Shown one piece after another: positions 1 through 12,021 of a stretch of 64,000 bases of DNA (position 1 is its first letter; each line of letters opens with the position of its first letter). The position numbers and the translations under genes are program-made. This DNA is from Limnomonas spitsbergensis (taxonomy: Eukaryota; Chlorophyta; Chlorophyceae; Chlamydomonadales): NCBI GenBank assembly GCA_037349105.1, contig JAYJMM010000110.1, forward strand, positions 2,666,001-2,730,000, written 5' to 3'. Under the pieces are notes generated by a model that ran no database searches, was not told the origin of the DNA, and saw only the letters and a program-made list of their open reading frames with translations.

Positions 1-3000
1 CGCCCTCGCCCAGCGCCCGCAGCGTGAAGGGCATGCTGGGGAACCGCTTGGTCACCTCACTGAACACCGCACGGGAGGCCTTCAACTGCAGGGAGGGCAG
101 GCGGGGTGTAAGTGCACGTTAAGGACGAGCTGGGTGACCTTGTTGGACACAGTATGGGTGGCTTTCAGCTGTGCAGGCGAGGCGGGAGGAGTATTCGTGA
201 CAGATATTTCATGCCTGAGTCTGAAAGAGTCAGGGCGGGACAGATAGGCGGGGTAGGGAGGCGGGAGAGGGGACTGTGCATGGTGACCACACTAAGACGG
301 AGCGTGATGCCTTCAACTGCGCAGGTGGGTGGAGTGAGGTGTGGGGAGAAATGTGTGAACGACATGTTGGGGAAAGCGTTTCGAGACCTTGCTGAACAAA
401 GTGTGGGGGTGCTTCTCACACCTGAAGGGTGGTACTACATGGGTTTACGGTCCTCGGTCTTAGGCTTTAACCTTGAACACAAACCCTTCAGCTCTGAACC
501 TAGACCCCACCCAGCCCTCACCTTGAGATTGTAATTTATGTCCAGTGCCCGCTTGTACACCATGGTGGCATAAACCCTAAAACCACCACCCTGCTCACAC
601 CTTGAGATTGTACTCCATGTCCAGTGCCCGCTTGTACACCGTGGTGGCCTTCTCATCCTGCACCTTGGGCTTGCCCTCGCCCGTGCTCATCACAATGTCG
701 ATGGCGTACACCTCATTCTCCTCAAACTCGCCGTCCTCAACCTATAGGAGGGCGGGTACAAATGATTATGTGAGATTTGGCAGTGTGGAAAGAAACATCA
801 ACATGCACGCCGTCACTTAATCCCGCATCGCTTGTGAGACTGAAATCGGTCAAGCATGCCACAGCTCAATTTAAGTACTAGACGCTGCAGGGTGACTTTA
901 CCCTGCAGGCTGCAGCCCTCCAACATTTGAGGAATAACCGTTATAAAGTTTTACAGACATGAGTGATGTCATCTCACACTGCCCCTGGGATTGTAAAAGG
1001 GTGGACAAATAACAGCCAGAATTTTGAGATGCAATAATGGTCTACTAGGGTCAGAGTACCGATATGCAAGATAAAACTAGGAATATTTGCCCACACAAAA
1101 ACAGCTACATACTTTGATACGTGAGTAGGCTTCACTAGGGTCAAGAGTATACAAGGAAGATTTGCCCACACAAAAACAGCTACATGTTTTAAGATGTAAG
1201 TAGGCTTTCCTAGTGTCCTAGACTAGCTAGTATGAAAGATCATACGATGAATATTTGTCTTCAATGAAAGGACAACGAGAGCAAAGAAAGAAGGAAACTA
1301 CGCCCCGCAGGGGCGTGAGGGTTAAGGAAACAGCGCGGCATGGGTCTAGACCACGTCCACGCCGTTACCATGCAATGTCACAGCTCCCTGGGACACATGG
1401 ACACAACGAGAGCAACTATTCCTTGTGCAATACCTGACAAGCTGACAAGTGCTGTCAAAATCCAATTGAATCGACGTCGCTGCAAACAAAGCGTGGAGGC
1501 CTCTCCCAATCCCCACCTTTGCCTATCCCAATCCCCACCTTAGCCCATCCCAGTTCCCACCTTTGCCTCTCCCAATCCCCACCTTTGCCTCAGGGCTGGG
1601 CTTGTTGAGCACGCACTTGTTCCCGTCGATGATAAACTGCTTCATCTGGTGAGAGAGCACGCCCTCGACCAGGCTGCAGCCAAACGAATCAGCGATCGTC
1701 TGCAGCGCCGGCGCCACGTCAGCAATCTTCTTGCCGGGCCGCATCAGCCGCAGCGCGGCGTCGAAGCACGTGCGCGCGGCGGCTATCACGTCTGCGGCGC
1801 GTCCGGTCACAGGGGCATCGGCGCTGTCTTGGACCACAATGGATTGGGCCACCGTCACGATGAAGCCGTCAATGTGCACACCCAGATCACTGCAAGGGAG
1901 GTTCAGGGTTCAGGGTTCAGAATCAATGGTTCAATGTTAAGGGTTCAGGATAAATGATTCAGAGTTTAAGGTTCAGAGTTCAGGGTTAAGCAGCGTCTGG
2001 GCTGTTGCAACCTCCCTAATTTGGGTCAAGAGGCACTACAAGGCCTCGGAACACAAAAAATCATCCTCAGGGGCCGCAGGGATGCCAGCATATTAACAAA
2101 GGGGACACGCTTAAACCACTCGGCCTGCGGTCTGAGTAGCAGAGCTTCATGCACCAGGCTTCGACCATGATGATCTGAAGCATGTTTAAGTGAAGACAAG
2201 TACGCAGCGTATTGCAATGGCACCCTCAGTGACACAGGTGGCAGGTCACGTAGAGCCTTTTCAGCATGGCCCAGAGGCGTATTATCATTGACAGGGGGCA
2301 GGGTCACCTAGACTGGGCCAAGCCTGTTCAGCATGGCCCAAAGGTGTTTTGTCATTGAAAGGTGGCAGGTCAGCTCGAGCAAGGCTATGTGCAAGATGCC
2401 ATCAAGAAAAGATGTCAGCCATGTAAAACTGCCCCATGTGCAATCAACACGCAGTCAGGGGCCCAGATCCGGCTGTGATTTGATCTCTGCAGTTTGGAGG
2501 CTTATCCAGGCCACAAAGGCACAGTGCGCCAGTACATCATGCTGCATTAGTGCATTATCCGCGATTCCTTCACAGCAGCCACAAAGAGCGCAATATGCGA
2601 GCAATTTTGAAGGGGGATCTCGGCAGCAGACCAGACAGGATGGATCGCCGCTGAAGCAGGGCAGGTCGAACACAGTGCGCCAGTATATCATGCTGTATTG
2701 TCCATGGTTACTTCACGGCAGCCGCAAAGGCACAGTGAGCCGGTGTATGCTGTTTTAGTTTGACAGCTTATCCGGGCCCGTCAATTTGCACGACCAGATC
2801 ATGGCATGCAGGGTTCAGAGCTCCACAGGGGTCGAACACCTCCTCATCCCTTGCTTACGCTCCCCACTGTGTAGCAAATCAGTTATCTGGTTGTGCATAT
2901 TGATGGCTTCATTACCCTGATTTAAAAACCTGAAACCCAGAAGTTGTAACCCAATACCTGGTGTGCAGTGATCTGGTTGTGAATATTGACAGCTTCAAAC

Positions 3001-4392
3001 CCTGAACCTATTTGAATGCCAGTAAATATGCAAAGTGTACACTCTGCACATGCTTCCTTCACTTGGCATGCCCGTGCAAGGATCTAGATGGCATGCCCCC
3101 AACCTCCAACAGGGTAGTGTGTGTGTGTGTGGGGGGGGGGGGGCGGGAATGGTTGCCAGCCACCTCATGGAATCAAAAAGCAAGTGCGTGTTCACACATC
3201 TAGATGGTATGCCCCCAACTGGCAACAGGGTAGTGCGGGTGGGTGGGAATGGTCGACGGCCGCCTCATGGAATCAGAAAGAAAGTGCGTGTCGGCATGCC
3301 CTTGACAGGGTATAGATGGCATGGCTTCAACAGCACGGGTGGCGATGGTTCATGGTCGCACGACCACCTCATGCAATCAGTAAGTACGTGTGTGTGTGTG
3401 CGCCGAAGGAATCAATTTGTCCTGGACCCTAGATGACGCAGTGGTGGTGACTCCCAAATTCAAATTCAAAACAGTGGCGGTGGATCCCGGATTCAAAATC
3501 AAATTTTCAAGTTGCCTCACATTTTGACCAGGTCGCCGGTCTTGATGGTGCTGGGGTCCTCAGCCAGAGGTGAGAAATGTCCGAGCACGCTGCATGGAAC
3601 GAGAGGTCAAGGGATCAGGGTTTAGGACCTGGGCATGTTGTAGGAGCGGCAGGAGAAGGGTATGGGGATACGTATCCAAGCCCGCTGCATGGAGAGTGGC
3701 GTGGGGAAACGAGTCCAGTGCATGAGTGGCCAGCACTGCAGGGCCATCTGAGTCAGGGCATGCATGGTGTGGAGGGAAGGGATGCTGCTGACAATGATGG
3801 TCATGCTGGGCTACCGTGTGGATAGATCAGCGTCTCAGTTGTGCATGTACCTGTTCACCGAAACGCAGGTGGGGAAGGCGGAGCCCTTCTCTAGCTTCTT
3901 TCCCTTGAAGATCTTCTCAACCTCCCTGCGGTGGTGCGAAAACCCAATCAAATGTTGAAAAACTCAGCGACGATGTATCGTCGGGAGCAAGAGCTGCAGC
4001 ACCCAGGCTCGTGAGAGAGATGACGTACACGTTGATCATGGCGTCGCCGCAAATGCAGAGATCCATAATTTTTGCGCCATCCTTGCAAGCAGCCACGACA
4101 GCCGCAATCGCTTCTGCAAAATAAAAAGGAGGAAGACAAAAATCATCGCCAACAATCAACATGGCTCGCTGTGTGAAGGGGAATTCGCTGCGCAGCCCAC
4201 TCACTGTTCGCGATCTCTGCTGCTGCTTTGTACTTGGTAACGACATCGCTCTGCGCAGCAAGTGTTTTGCAAATGCTCGTCACTTATCGTCGTCCGTTGG
4301 GTGCAATGGAAGCAGGCCAGCAGCAACAGGCGGCTTACGTTGGATAGATCGAGCTCCGGCTTATCGCCAGCCTGGTCGCTAGTGTCGGACAT
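1..4392 (-). CDS. EBP1: EBP1/PA2G4, proliferation-associated methionine-aminopeptidase-like protein (C-terminus beyond window)
   Basis: Plant/animal EBP1 (PA2G4) has a methionine aminopeptidase (pita-bread) fold without the enzyme activity. It binds ribosomes and RNA and regulates growth. Eight exons on the minus strand keep one frame: 4392-4339, 4250-4205, 4113-4029, 3925-3851, 3589-3521, 1889-1583, 741-601 and 85-<1. The start MSDTSDQAGDKPELDLSN is followed by DVVTKYKAAAEIAN. Next come the GSAFPTCVSVN block, HFSPLAEDPSTIKTGDLVKI, DLGVHIDGF, the VTGRAADVI helix, EGVLSHQMKQFIIDG, the EVYAIDIVMSTGEGK block, and finally ASRAVFSEVTKRFP and MPFTLRALGEG. About 287 of roughly 390 family residues are present; the basic C-terminal tail lies left of base 1. 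Introns hold decayed copies of exon ends. Family assignment is firm; the exon 3 donor (GTACGT) could shift by two bases. Confidence 0.95.
86..430 (-). repeat. Copies of the EBP1 exon 8 acceptor junction
   Basis: On the minus strand three decayed copies of the last intron's acceptor plus the beginning of exon 8 lie upstream of the real exon, near 139-180, 290-330 and 365-420. Each repeats the GCAG-then-TTGAAGGC arrangement with mismatches. None keeps an open frame through the exon, so they look like non-coding duplicates inside the intron. Confidence 0.7.
517..569 (-). repeat. Copy of the EBP1 exon 7 3' end with its donor
   Basis: The minus strand repeats about 45 bases of the end of exon 7 (TVYKRALDMEYNLK region) and a GTGAGGG donor, about 80 bases downstream of the true exon end at 601. 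Mismatches change the encoded residues to MVYKRALDINYNLK. It could be an alternative exon end but is more simply an intronic duplicate. Confidence 0.75.
1495..1590 (-). repeat. 26-base tandem array carrying the EBP1 exon 6 donor
   Basis: Four tandem units of about 26 bases follow the end of exon 6 on the minus strand. Each repeats the last exon bases GGCAAAG and a GTGGGGATTGGG donor, so the real 5' splice site is followed by three near-identical decoys. Confidence 0.8.
3020..3420. repeat. Roughly 120-base degenerate repeats and GT microsatellite in an EBP1 intron
   Basis: The long intron between EBP1 exons 5 and 6 contains two to three copies of a block with GGCATGCCCCCAAC and CAACAGGGTAGTG, interrupted by a GT run and a G14 homopolymer near 3130. 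The rest of this 1.6 kb intron shows no recognisable gene. Confidence 0.6.
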
Positions 4393-5100
4393 GGTTATTT
4401 TAAATCGGGAGAAGCGGGCAGGGGTAAGGAAGGGAGCTCCCTACACAACAACACGGTTCCGGAGCTACCTACGTCATCGTCACCTTCCTACGAATCATAC
4501 CGGTGTACGGCGTTTAAAATCCCGTATTCCTTAAGCCACGCTCAGGCGTTTTCTTTCTTTCTTTCTTTCATCGGATGTGAGTTCAACCTGGCATTCTAGC
4601 CTCCCTAATTATGGCCAAACTTTGATGTGGGGCAAAATTACATCTCTTTCTACAGCGATCGAAGAAGTTTTTTTTTAAATTCCAAGTTGTTTTTACAGTT
4701 GGGGCTGCCCGGCCGCCAAGCAACCAACCAGCCACCGCTGACAGGACTCAAGCTAGGTTAGCAGACATGCAGCAGCTAAGGGCCTGCCCCCTCAACCTGC
4801 GACCAAGGTTTAGCGCTTACGAGGCATCGAGCATCAGCATCAGATCTGACTAAATGTACAGCCAAGCCTTGGTTGAGTCCCAGGGAAGTCATCATGAGTG
4901 ATGCAGCAGCCAAGGGCCGCCTTCCCTGATCTGCAATCAAGCATTTACTATTGAGCGCTCTCAATTCATCATAAATTGTCATCAGATCTGATGGACATGT
5001 CGGGGCCTCGTCCTGGCTGGATGGAGTGGCACAGTACCGTTGTAACACCCGCAATTTTAATAATATATTCATGTCAATGATGTTACACCTTCAAGCCCTT
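4393..5100. other. Intergenic, EBP1 upstream region
   Basis: No gene is seen here. It should contain the EBP1 promoter and 5' leader (transcribed leftward). The only distinct element is a short TTTC run near 4552-4570. Confidence 0.4.
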
Positions 5101-6179
5101 TTTCAGCAGGGTGTGCACCGTTCTAGACCTGTTAGCCCTTAGCAATACAGCCCTCTCATGGCTCAAGCCATGGCAGCAGATATGCAGCTTGCAGTCAGCC
5201 AGGGCACTGGCGGCCGCACCTGGTGCTCTGATCTGCTGGGTGCATTAGAGGTGCTGGAGCGGGGGACAGCCACCCCCACCTTGCGCGAGGCAGCAGCTGC
5301 CCTACAGCATCTACCCGTCACAGAGGTGTTAGCACTGGTTGACGCAGCCTACGAGCAAGCACGGCTGGACGCCAGCGGCGGTGGGGACCCCAGGGACCCT
5401 ACCACCGAGCACAGATCTGCGGCGACCTACCGCGCCTGTTTCCAGTCCACGGCGGGTGCCGTGCTGGCGCAAGCCAAGAGTCGCACTAGCCAAAGGAAGT
5501 GTGCTTGTGTGCGCATAAATTTGCGACTGCGGCTCGGCGCGATCAGCACGGCTGATACCAGAGGACGGCGCAACGGTCAGCGGCGAGAGGCACGCTGCTT
5601 TCAGCGGTGTTGGGCACGGGGGGATAGCGAGCAGGTGGAGGATGCGCTACATGTGTGCTTCCAGTGCCCTAGCGTCAGGGAGCAGTTACGGGAGCGGGGG
5701 TGGGCAGGTCCTCGGGGCGCTGCCACTAACTTCCACCAGCTGTACCAGGCTGAGCAGGGTGGGATGCACTTGCTTTTGTGGACTGTGCTGTGGGCATTGT
5801 TGAGGGTTAGTCTCCAGGGAATCTGAGGTGCTGGTGTCGTTTGCCTTTCTGGCCTTCCCTTTTGATCCTCTCTTTTTGTTGTTCTTGTTTGCCCCCTTTT
5901 TAGTTCTTCTCTTCTCCCTTCTGATCATTGGGGCGCACTCGCGGCCAAGCAGGGGTGGGATACGCTTGCTTTTGTGAATTTTTCTTTTCTCAGAGGCTTT
6001 GTTGAGGGCTAGTCTCTAGTGGAACCCAGGTGTCGGACTTGGTCTTCTCTGCCTTCCCGGCCTCTCCTTTTGCTCCTTTCCCCCCCTTTTCCTTTTATTG
6101 TCTTCTTTCCTCCCTTCTGAACAGTTGGGCGCCCACGCGGCCGAGCTTTGAGCGGGCCCAGAGGTGTAACGTCATTGAC
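5101..6179 (+). mobile_element. LINE (non-LTR retrotransposon) 3' fragment, copy 1
   Basis: A 5'-truncated non-LTR element: the C-terminal part of the reverse-transcriptase ORF (5158-5826), a T/C-rich 3' untranslated stretch, and the terminal module GGCGCCCACGCGGCCGAGC...GGGCCCAGAGGTGTAACGTCATTGAC ending near 6179. The same terminal module recurs alone or with part of the 3' UTR at many other places in the window. No reverse-transcriptase catalytic motif remains. Confidence 0.75.
5158..5826 (+). pseudogene. C-terminal remnant of LINE ORF2 with zinc-binding tail
   Basis: A 222-codon open frame whose C-terminal half resembles the reverse-transcriptase zinc-binding domain (zf-RVT) of plant and algal LINEs: a basic stretch, then CFQRCWARGD, ALHVCFQCPS and a Trp-rich end. 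Cys and His spacing fits C-x2-CW...H-x2-C-x2-C. The first Met is probably just internal to the original longer ORF. The related fragment at 6312-6731 confirms this is a repeat-borne sequence and not a host gene. Confidence 0.7.
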
Positions 6180-7222
6180 CTTTTAGCCCTTAGTGCCGCA
6201 TACTGCTAGGTGCCCTAGAGGAGCTCGAGCAGGTAGCAGCCGTCCCCAAACTGCGTCAAGCAGCGACTATCCTACAACTTGTCCCTGTCTATAAGGTGCT
6301 AGCGCTAGTGGATGCTGCCTATGAGCGGGTGCAGATGGAGGTCGTCGGCCGGGGAGACCCTAGAGACCACGCCACTGAACATTGGTCTACGGCCGCCTAC
6401 CAAGCACGCCTGGTTCAGCCTGCAGACGGCGCCGGAGCACGCCAGGAGCCGCACTAGCAAAAGAGCGTGCGCTCGTGTGTGCACTTACTTAAGGCTGCGA
6501 CACGGAGCAGTCAACACAGCTTATAATAGAAGACGGCGCAACGATCCGCAGCGTGACACGCGCTTTTGCCAAGGGTGCTGGGCTGAGGGATACGGCCAGC
6601 ACGTGGAGGTTGCGCTGCATGTGTGCTTGCAGTGCCCTAGCGCGAAGGAGAGGCTGAGGGCGAGAGGTTGGGCAGGCCCCCCGGAGGGCGCCACGGTTTT
6701 CAGCAGTTGTACCAGGACAGGCATACGGTAGGTGGGAAGCTCTGGCTTTTGTTGAGGACATGGTAGGCTTTGTTGAGGGCTAGTTGTTTTCTGCCTTTGT
6801 TTACCTCCTTGTGAACTAGCTCTATCCCTTTTTGTCTCTCTCTTGCTTTCAGGGGCGGGGCCCGTAGGTCTGCCTTTCCGTTTTCTGGGAGGAGGGGGGG
6901 CTTTGTCCTTTATGTTCCTCTCTGTCTTTCCTCTTGCCCGTAGTCCCTTTCCTTTTTCCTCCCTACGAGACAGGAACTAGGATAGCCCGCAGGCAAGAGC
7001 GGGAGGCCCTGGAATTGTGGAACTTGCAGTTGAGTGTTTTTGAAGGCTAGTCTCTTCAAGGGCAGGGAATACGATCTTGTTGTTGTTGTTCGTGTTGTTT
7101 GGAAGGTGAGCTTGCTTTCCTTTCTATCCTCTTGTGCCTTCTCAAATGACTTTCCTAGCTGACGTTATGTTTGCCGACGTGGCCGACATCAAGCAGGGCC
7201 CAGAGGTTTGACGTCATTAACC
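6180..7222 (+). mobile_element. LINE 3' fragment, copy 2, directly behind copy 1
   Basis: A second, more decayed 3' end of the same LINE family. Sequence aligned to copy 1 begins near 6181; coding remnants at 6312-6720 retain FCQGCWAEGY and ALHVCLQCPS. A pyrimidine-rich 3' UTR follows, then an eroded terminal module (CAGGGCCCAGAGGTTTGACG) ending near 7222. Two 3' ends in direct tandem may mean a duplication or insertion next to an older tail. Confidence 0.65.
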
Positions 7223-7500
7223 TTGAAGCCATGATCAAAAAGGCTCGGTCTCGTGGGCGCCCAACTGTCTCGTTGAGAGGAAGAAGGAGAGGAACTTGAG
7301 GCGAGAGGAACGACAGAGAAGAGCACAAACGACAAAGAAAAACACCCCCTCCAGAAAATGGAAAGGCGGACCGAAGAATCCCTGTCCCTGACAAACCTAG
7401 CCCTCTACAAATCGACTGCAAAGAGGATGAAAAGCAAAAGAGATACAAAAGGGAAAGAGCCAGTCCATAAAAGGGCACAATAAATACAACAAATTAGCCC
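7223..7500 (-). mobile_element. LINE 3' UTR, inverted, tail-to-tail with copy 2
   Basis: Reading on the minus strand, T/C-rich 3' UTR sequence of the same family leads into GGGCGCCCACGAGACCGAGC near 7240-7262. It abuts the terminal module of copy 2, giving a tail-to-tail arrangement. Confidence 0.6.
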
Positions 7501-9407
7501 ATCTAGTACACATGTATGTGTTCCTAGTGGTCCGTGAGCATGTGTTACTAGTAGGCCGTGATAACACAAACTAGGGGAGGGGGCACTGGTTTGTTCAGAC
7601 TTGGAACACAATCAAAAGCCGTACGACCAGCATGCAATCCATCTCAATGTTTTTCGGCAGTCCCCGACGTACGTATGTGGTAGCCCTGACAAAAGGCACC
7701 TTATTAGATTCAGGAAGCAGGGCCTGGCCACCTTAAGGCCTCATAACCTGAAGGCCTCAAACAATTTGATAAAATCCGTTAATTTTGACGGATGGCTATT
7801 CGAATCTACGGGTATGCAAAATTGCTGATCTGCAAGTGTCTATTAACCTCAAATTGTAAAAGATCAAGATGGGCAGAGAGAAAACGACCAGGTCATTTCT
7901 TGAGGAGAAACATACTAATATACTATGACATGTGGCATCATAAGAGACAATCTCAACTGAGGTTATTTGAAGCATAGATGGATTGTCAGACCTTTTCGAT
8001 TTGAATGGTCCTATGACTCCTATCCAAGTATCCAGGATGTGTGATAGTTGCAACTCTCACGCCCTTCATGCATGGGGCTTCTTATCCATTCTTTCTCCAC
8101 CCGCCATTCGGCTCATCTCATTCCCTCCATTGATGGTATGAGACTGGCCATGGGCCGACTTCCCAAAGATGATCTCCGAAGACTTTGTCCAGGGCAGTCT
8201 AGGCGGCGCAGTGCGGCCCACATGGAACTGTCCTTGGACAGCGGAGGGGTGGTCTGAGCCGCGGGCATACACTGAGGGGTTCGGCTGGAAGGCCGCCGCA
8301 TTGGGCTCTGCTGCTTCCACATCCAAGCCATGCCACCTGCAGATTAAACAACAGTCAGCCAAGTTCTAGTGGAACCTAACACAAACACTGTAGATTTGAT
8401 TTCCCTTCCCTCAGGTATGCAACAAAAAAATCTTTTAATGCTGCCCTCAGTTCTGTTTTGAGCAGAACTCTTAATTTCTGACTGAAAACCGGGGTTGACA
8501 ATTGATAAATAGTATATCCATGGATCCTTCTGCCCCAAACAACGTTAAGTATAAGGGAAGGCAACGCAAATCTACGGTAAGTCTGGCTTATGGAATCCAG
8601 CGCTCGCTGCCGTAGTACCCAATGCTTATGATATTGATTGATTGATAGATGCCCCATGCTGTTATGCTCACCAAACGCCATCGTCAAACATCTCAGTTGG
8701 AACCAGCCCGGGGGTGGGGTACGGGATGGAGAGAAGATACCCCATGATCAGCCCACCTGGAGAGTCACTGTCATTGGCATCAGACTCAATGCCATCCACA
8801 ACACCTGCGCATTGCAACGCACATGTAATCACGCACACAGAGCAACAACCAGAATCAGTCACACCATCCACCATGGCCATACCGCAACATACCGGTATAT
8901 AGCAGTATTAGCATTCGTTGTTCCCATCAACATGCCATCACTGCCAAATATCCAGCATGCAGCGTCATCAAAAGTTTTTGCAAGTAAGTGAAGGATGCGA
9001 CTAATGCCACAATGCCCCATAGAGTCCGACTCTCGAGTCGTGGCAACTTTTGATCATAGAATTCCCCTCCTTTATTGGCTATATGTTTTGAAAAAGTTTA
9101 GATATTTGTCGGGAATAGAAAAGAAAATTGTCGGGAAAATAGCTTGTCAAATAGAAATAAAGCCCCTGGACATTTTTCGTCCCGTTCACATGTTCTCATA
9201 TGTTCGGATTTTGTTATACTAACAGGGTTTGGGAGCTGACCATTCATAATAAAGTCAAGAGCGTGGTGGTCATCAATGATATCAACTATTGTTCCGTCCT
9301 CTAGGGTCTTATTTTTGTGCAAACAACACATATCCATGCTCCATCCCGGACGGCGTGTAATGGAGGCGAAAGGTAGGTTGTGGGCCATGCTATGTTGCAA
9401 GGTCGCA
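7501..9407. other. Gene-poor, lower-GC stretch
   Basis: No convincing exon on either strand. It includes a member of a dispersed repeat (8478-8580) described separately. Open frames here are short and lack family similarity. Confidence 0.4.
8478..8580 (+). repeat. Dispersed repeat family A, copy 1
   Basis: About 100 bases shared with 26955-27065 and more weakly with 20885-20980: a CTGACTGAAA start, a central ACAACGTTAA...GAGGGAAGGCAA part, and an AATCTACGGTA end. No coding potential. Possibly a SINE or MITE remnant; terminal repeats are not evident. Confidence 0.55.
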
Positions 9408-9650
9408 AAGTCAATGACATTTCACCCCAGGGCCCTGCTCAAGAAGGCTCGGCCGCGCCGTGGGCGCCCAACTGTCCCGTTGGGAGAAAAGAAAGGTACT
9501 TAACGTAAGAGTGAAAGAAGGAGAAGAACACATAGGAGAAATAAATACCCCCCCCCCCCTCAAAAGGAAAAGGCAGCCCAAAGTGTCCTTGCCCCTTGCA
9601 AGCCTGTTCCCCAAGAATGCAAAGAAACGCAACAAACTAGGCCCCAACAA
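9408..9650 (-). mobile_element. LINE 3' UTR tail, inverted
   Basis: Begins on the plus strand with GTCAATGACATTTCACCCC, then GGGCCCTGCTCAAGAAGGC and the GC-rich module, then A/G-rich sequence that is the reverse complement of the LINE 3' UTR. No coding part remains. Confidence 0.65.
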
Positions 9651-12021
9651 TGCCCACCATGTTCTCGACAAAAGTCAGAGCCTCCCACCCATTTCTGCTA
9701 CGGTCAATTATTGAAAGTCTGTGGTCGCAAAGTAGCAGAGTCTCGTATCCGTCCTTACTTCTGTACATTTCACATGAGACATTTGATACTCTATGGATGG
9801 TATCTAGAACAACTGGATGAGGTATTGAGGTGTGGTGTTTCAGACGAGCTGCCTAAGGTTATATTTGATTTGATGGTGCCAGAAGTACCGAAGACTTGTT
9901 TTGCCTCCGTGAACGAGAAATAAATGGAGTTCTTAGCTAAAGCGCGCGCGCCTTACTGGAGAACTTTTTTTGACGTCCCAAAAGTGGCGTTTACCGCCAA
10001 AGTTGGGGTGTTCATAAGGCGCAACCGAGGGGGGGGGAGGGCAAATATCAACTGGATACACCCCCATCATAAGAAATGTAGAGCTTAACGAGAGCTTTCC
10101 ATATCTGGTCTTAAAATACGTTTTGGCACAACGGTGATTGAGGTACACAGAGCTAAACAATGAGGATTTCGTATATTTCACAAAAACTTATTTTAAAAAT
10201 AACATCTGAACCCGAGAAACTGCAGGATATGAATATCTCACTGCATGGGACAGGGCCAGGGCTTTCCAACGACCGCCTGCGCATGGTCAACGCCCAACGT
10301 TAAGTAGCCGGTCAACGCATTTCAAACTTGGAGGGGGGTGGGGCCAAGCCCCTAAAAAATATTTGTTTGTTTTCTTGAAGCCGAGATATCCAAAAGACCT
10401 TAGGTGCAACTCCTATGTCAAACGGATGAGTTTTGGAGAAGTAGTGTTGAAGGGGTCCCTGATTTTTTTCTGCTCCCCCCTCGGGCACGACGGCGAAAAA
10501 CATTAACTTCTTGCGGAGGCAAATAGCATCTACGGTGGTGTCATCATCACTCATGGTAGCGTTCGGCGAGTATGCACCGTTCTAAACTCATGGTAATGTG
10601 TGATGGTGAATTGAGGTTTTTGAGGGGAAACATCATTATCCATTTTGTGTTTCACCTACCCCATCTTCACTTGTTCCCTCTTCAAATGTTCTTGCTAGCT
10701 CTTATCGCTGCGGTAGCGATGGGCGGGGCTGCGGCAAGTTTAGGGAACTAGGGATATTGCAAGGGCATGGTAGCTGGTAAGGGCAGTTGTTTTGAAATTA
10801 TGAATACAACAGAACTTGCTATGTTCTCTTGGGCATGATTTTTGCCTCACCTAGTCACATCCGGTGCTACAACAGTGTGTCGCCGTGCATGGCGGATGCG
10901 ACGAGCCGACGACAATGTCCACGTCCCCTGCGGCCTTCTGCCTTCTGGCGTTCATATCTGTACGATAGTGTTCCCGGCAATGCATGACATGTGGTAGCTT
11001 TAAGCAACATCTGTGGCCGCATTCCTTAGAAGTTCGTCATCCTTCCTCGCCTGATGTTGCCCTATGGACCCTGAAACCCTCTAACGCGCTCTAGTCTTAA
11101 TCTGTCCCCTTACTGAACTCACATGTCTTAATTATTTGTATTAGTATTCATACGGCATGCCCACCTCGTGATAGACACCGAAATGCTAACGAATGCATCT
11201 CCGCGATGGAAACGTGTAACATTTTGAATTTGAGCAAGGCCCAGAGGTGTAACGTCATTGATATTTGAATGTGTAAAACATTATCAGTATCCACCTGCCC
11301 TTCAAAGGATCAGACCCTTCCTATATTGCACCACCACCCGCCACATTGCTAGCACAGCTGTCGTGGTAACCCTCACACAGAGGAGGCCGGCAGGACTGAA
11401 GTGCATTCATTCAGAGGAGACCAGCATGCCTGTGCAATCCTCCAAGTAAGCCGAGGATTCTGGCAGAGCGGTCGCACGACCTGGCATATAAAGGAGGCTG
11501 GCAGGACTGAAGTGCAAGCCACGAAAAGAGGCCAGCAATCATGTGCCAACCAGCAAGTAATTGATGCCAGCAGAGCTGTCGTGCTACCCTCCAAAGGATG
11601 CTAGCAGACCTGTAGTGCTACACAAAGGATCAAGATCAAAATTAGAAAAAGGAGGCCAGCGGACCTAAAGTGCCACCCCGAACACAGAGGAGGCCGGCAG
11701 ACCTGCGATATCACACTGGAGCTGACTGGACGCAGAGAAAACTAGCATGCCCCTACTGCCCACCACGCAAAAAAACAAGCATTCTTAATTCGTATACTAC
11801 ATGATTAATTGGGCGCCCACGAAGCCAAGCCTATTGAGTAGGGCCCAGAGGTGTAATGCCATTGACTTATACTACCCACCACGAATGGGAGGCATGCATG
11901 CCTGTCCTCAAGCACCGACACTGGCACGAGCCCTAAATACTAACAGAGGCCCTGCAGCTCCAAACCCTGAAACCCTGAAAATACCAGTTATCCCTCAAAC
12001 CCAGTGCGTCAATCCCAGAAC
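9651..12021. other. Gene-poor region with two short LINE tails
   Basis: No gene recognised. Short LINE terminal modules lie at 11231-11264 and 11809-11868 (plus strand). Between 11370 and 11720 a loose repeat of AGGAGGCCGGCAGACCTG-like words recurs about eight times. G runs near 10030 and 10331 are simple sequence. Confidence 0.4.
11809..11868 (+). mobile_element. Solo LINE terminal module
   Basis: GGGCGCCCACGAAGCCAAGC followed by AGGGCCCAGAGGTGTAATGC and CATTGAC, with no adjoining 3' UTR or coding sequence. It matches the last ~55 bases of the LINE family. Confidence 0.55.
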
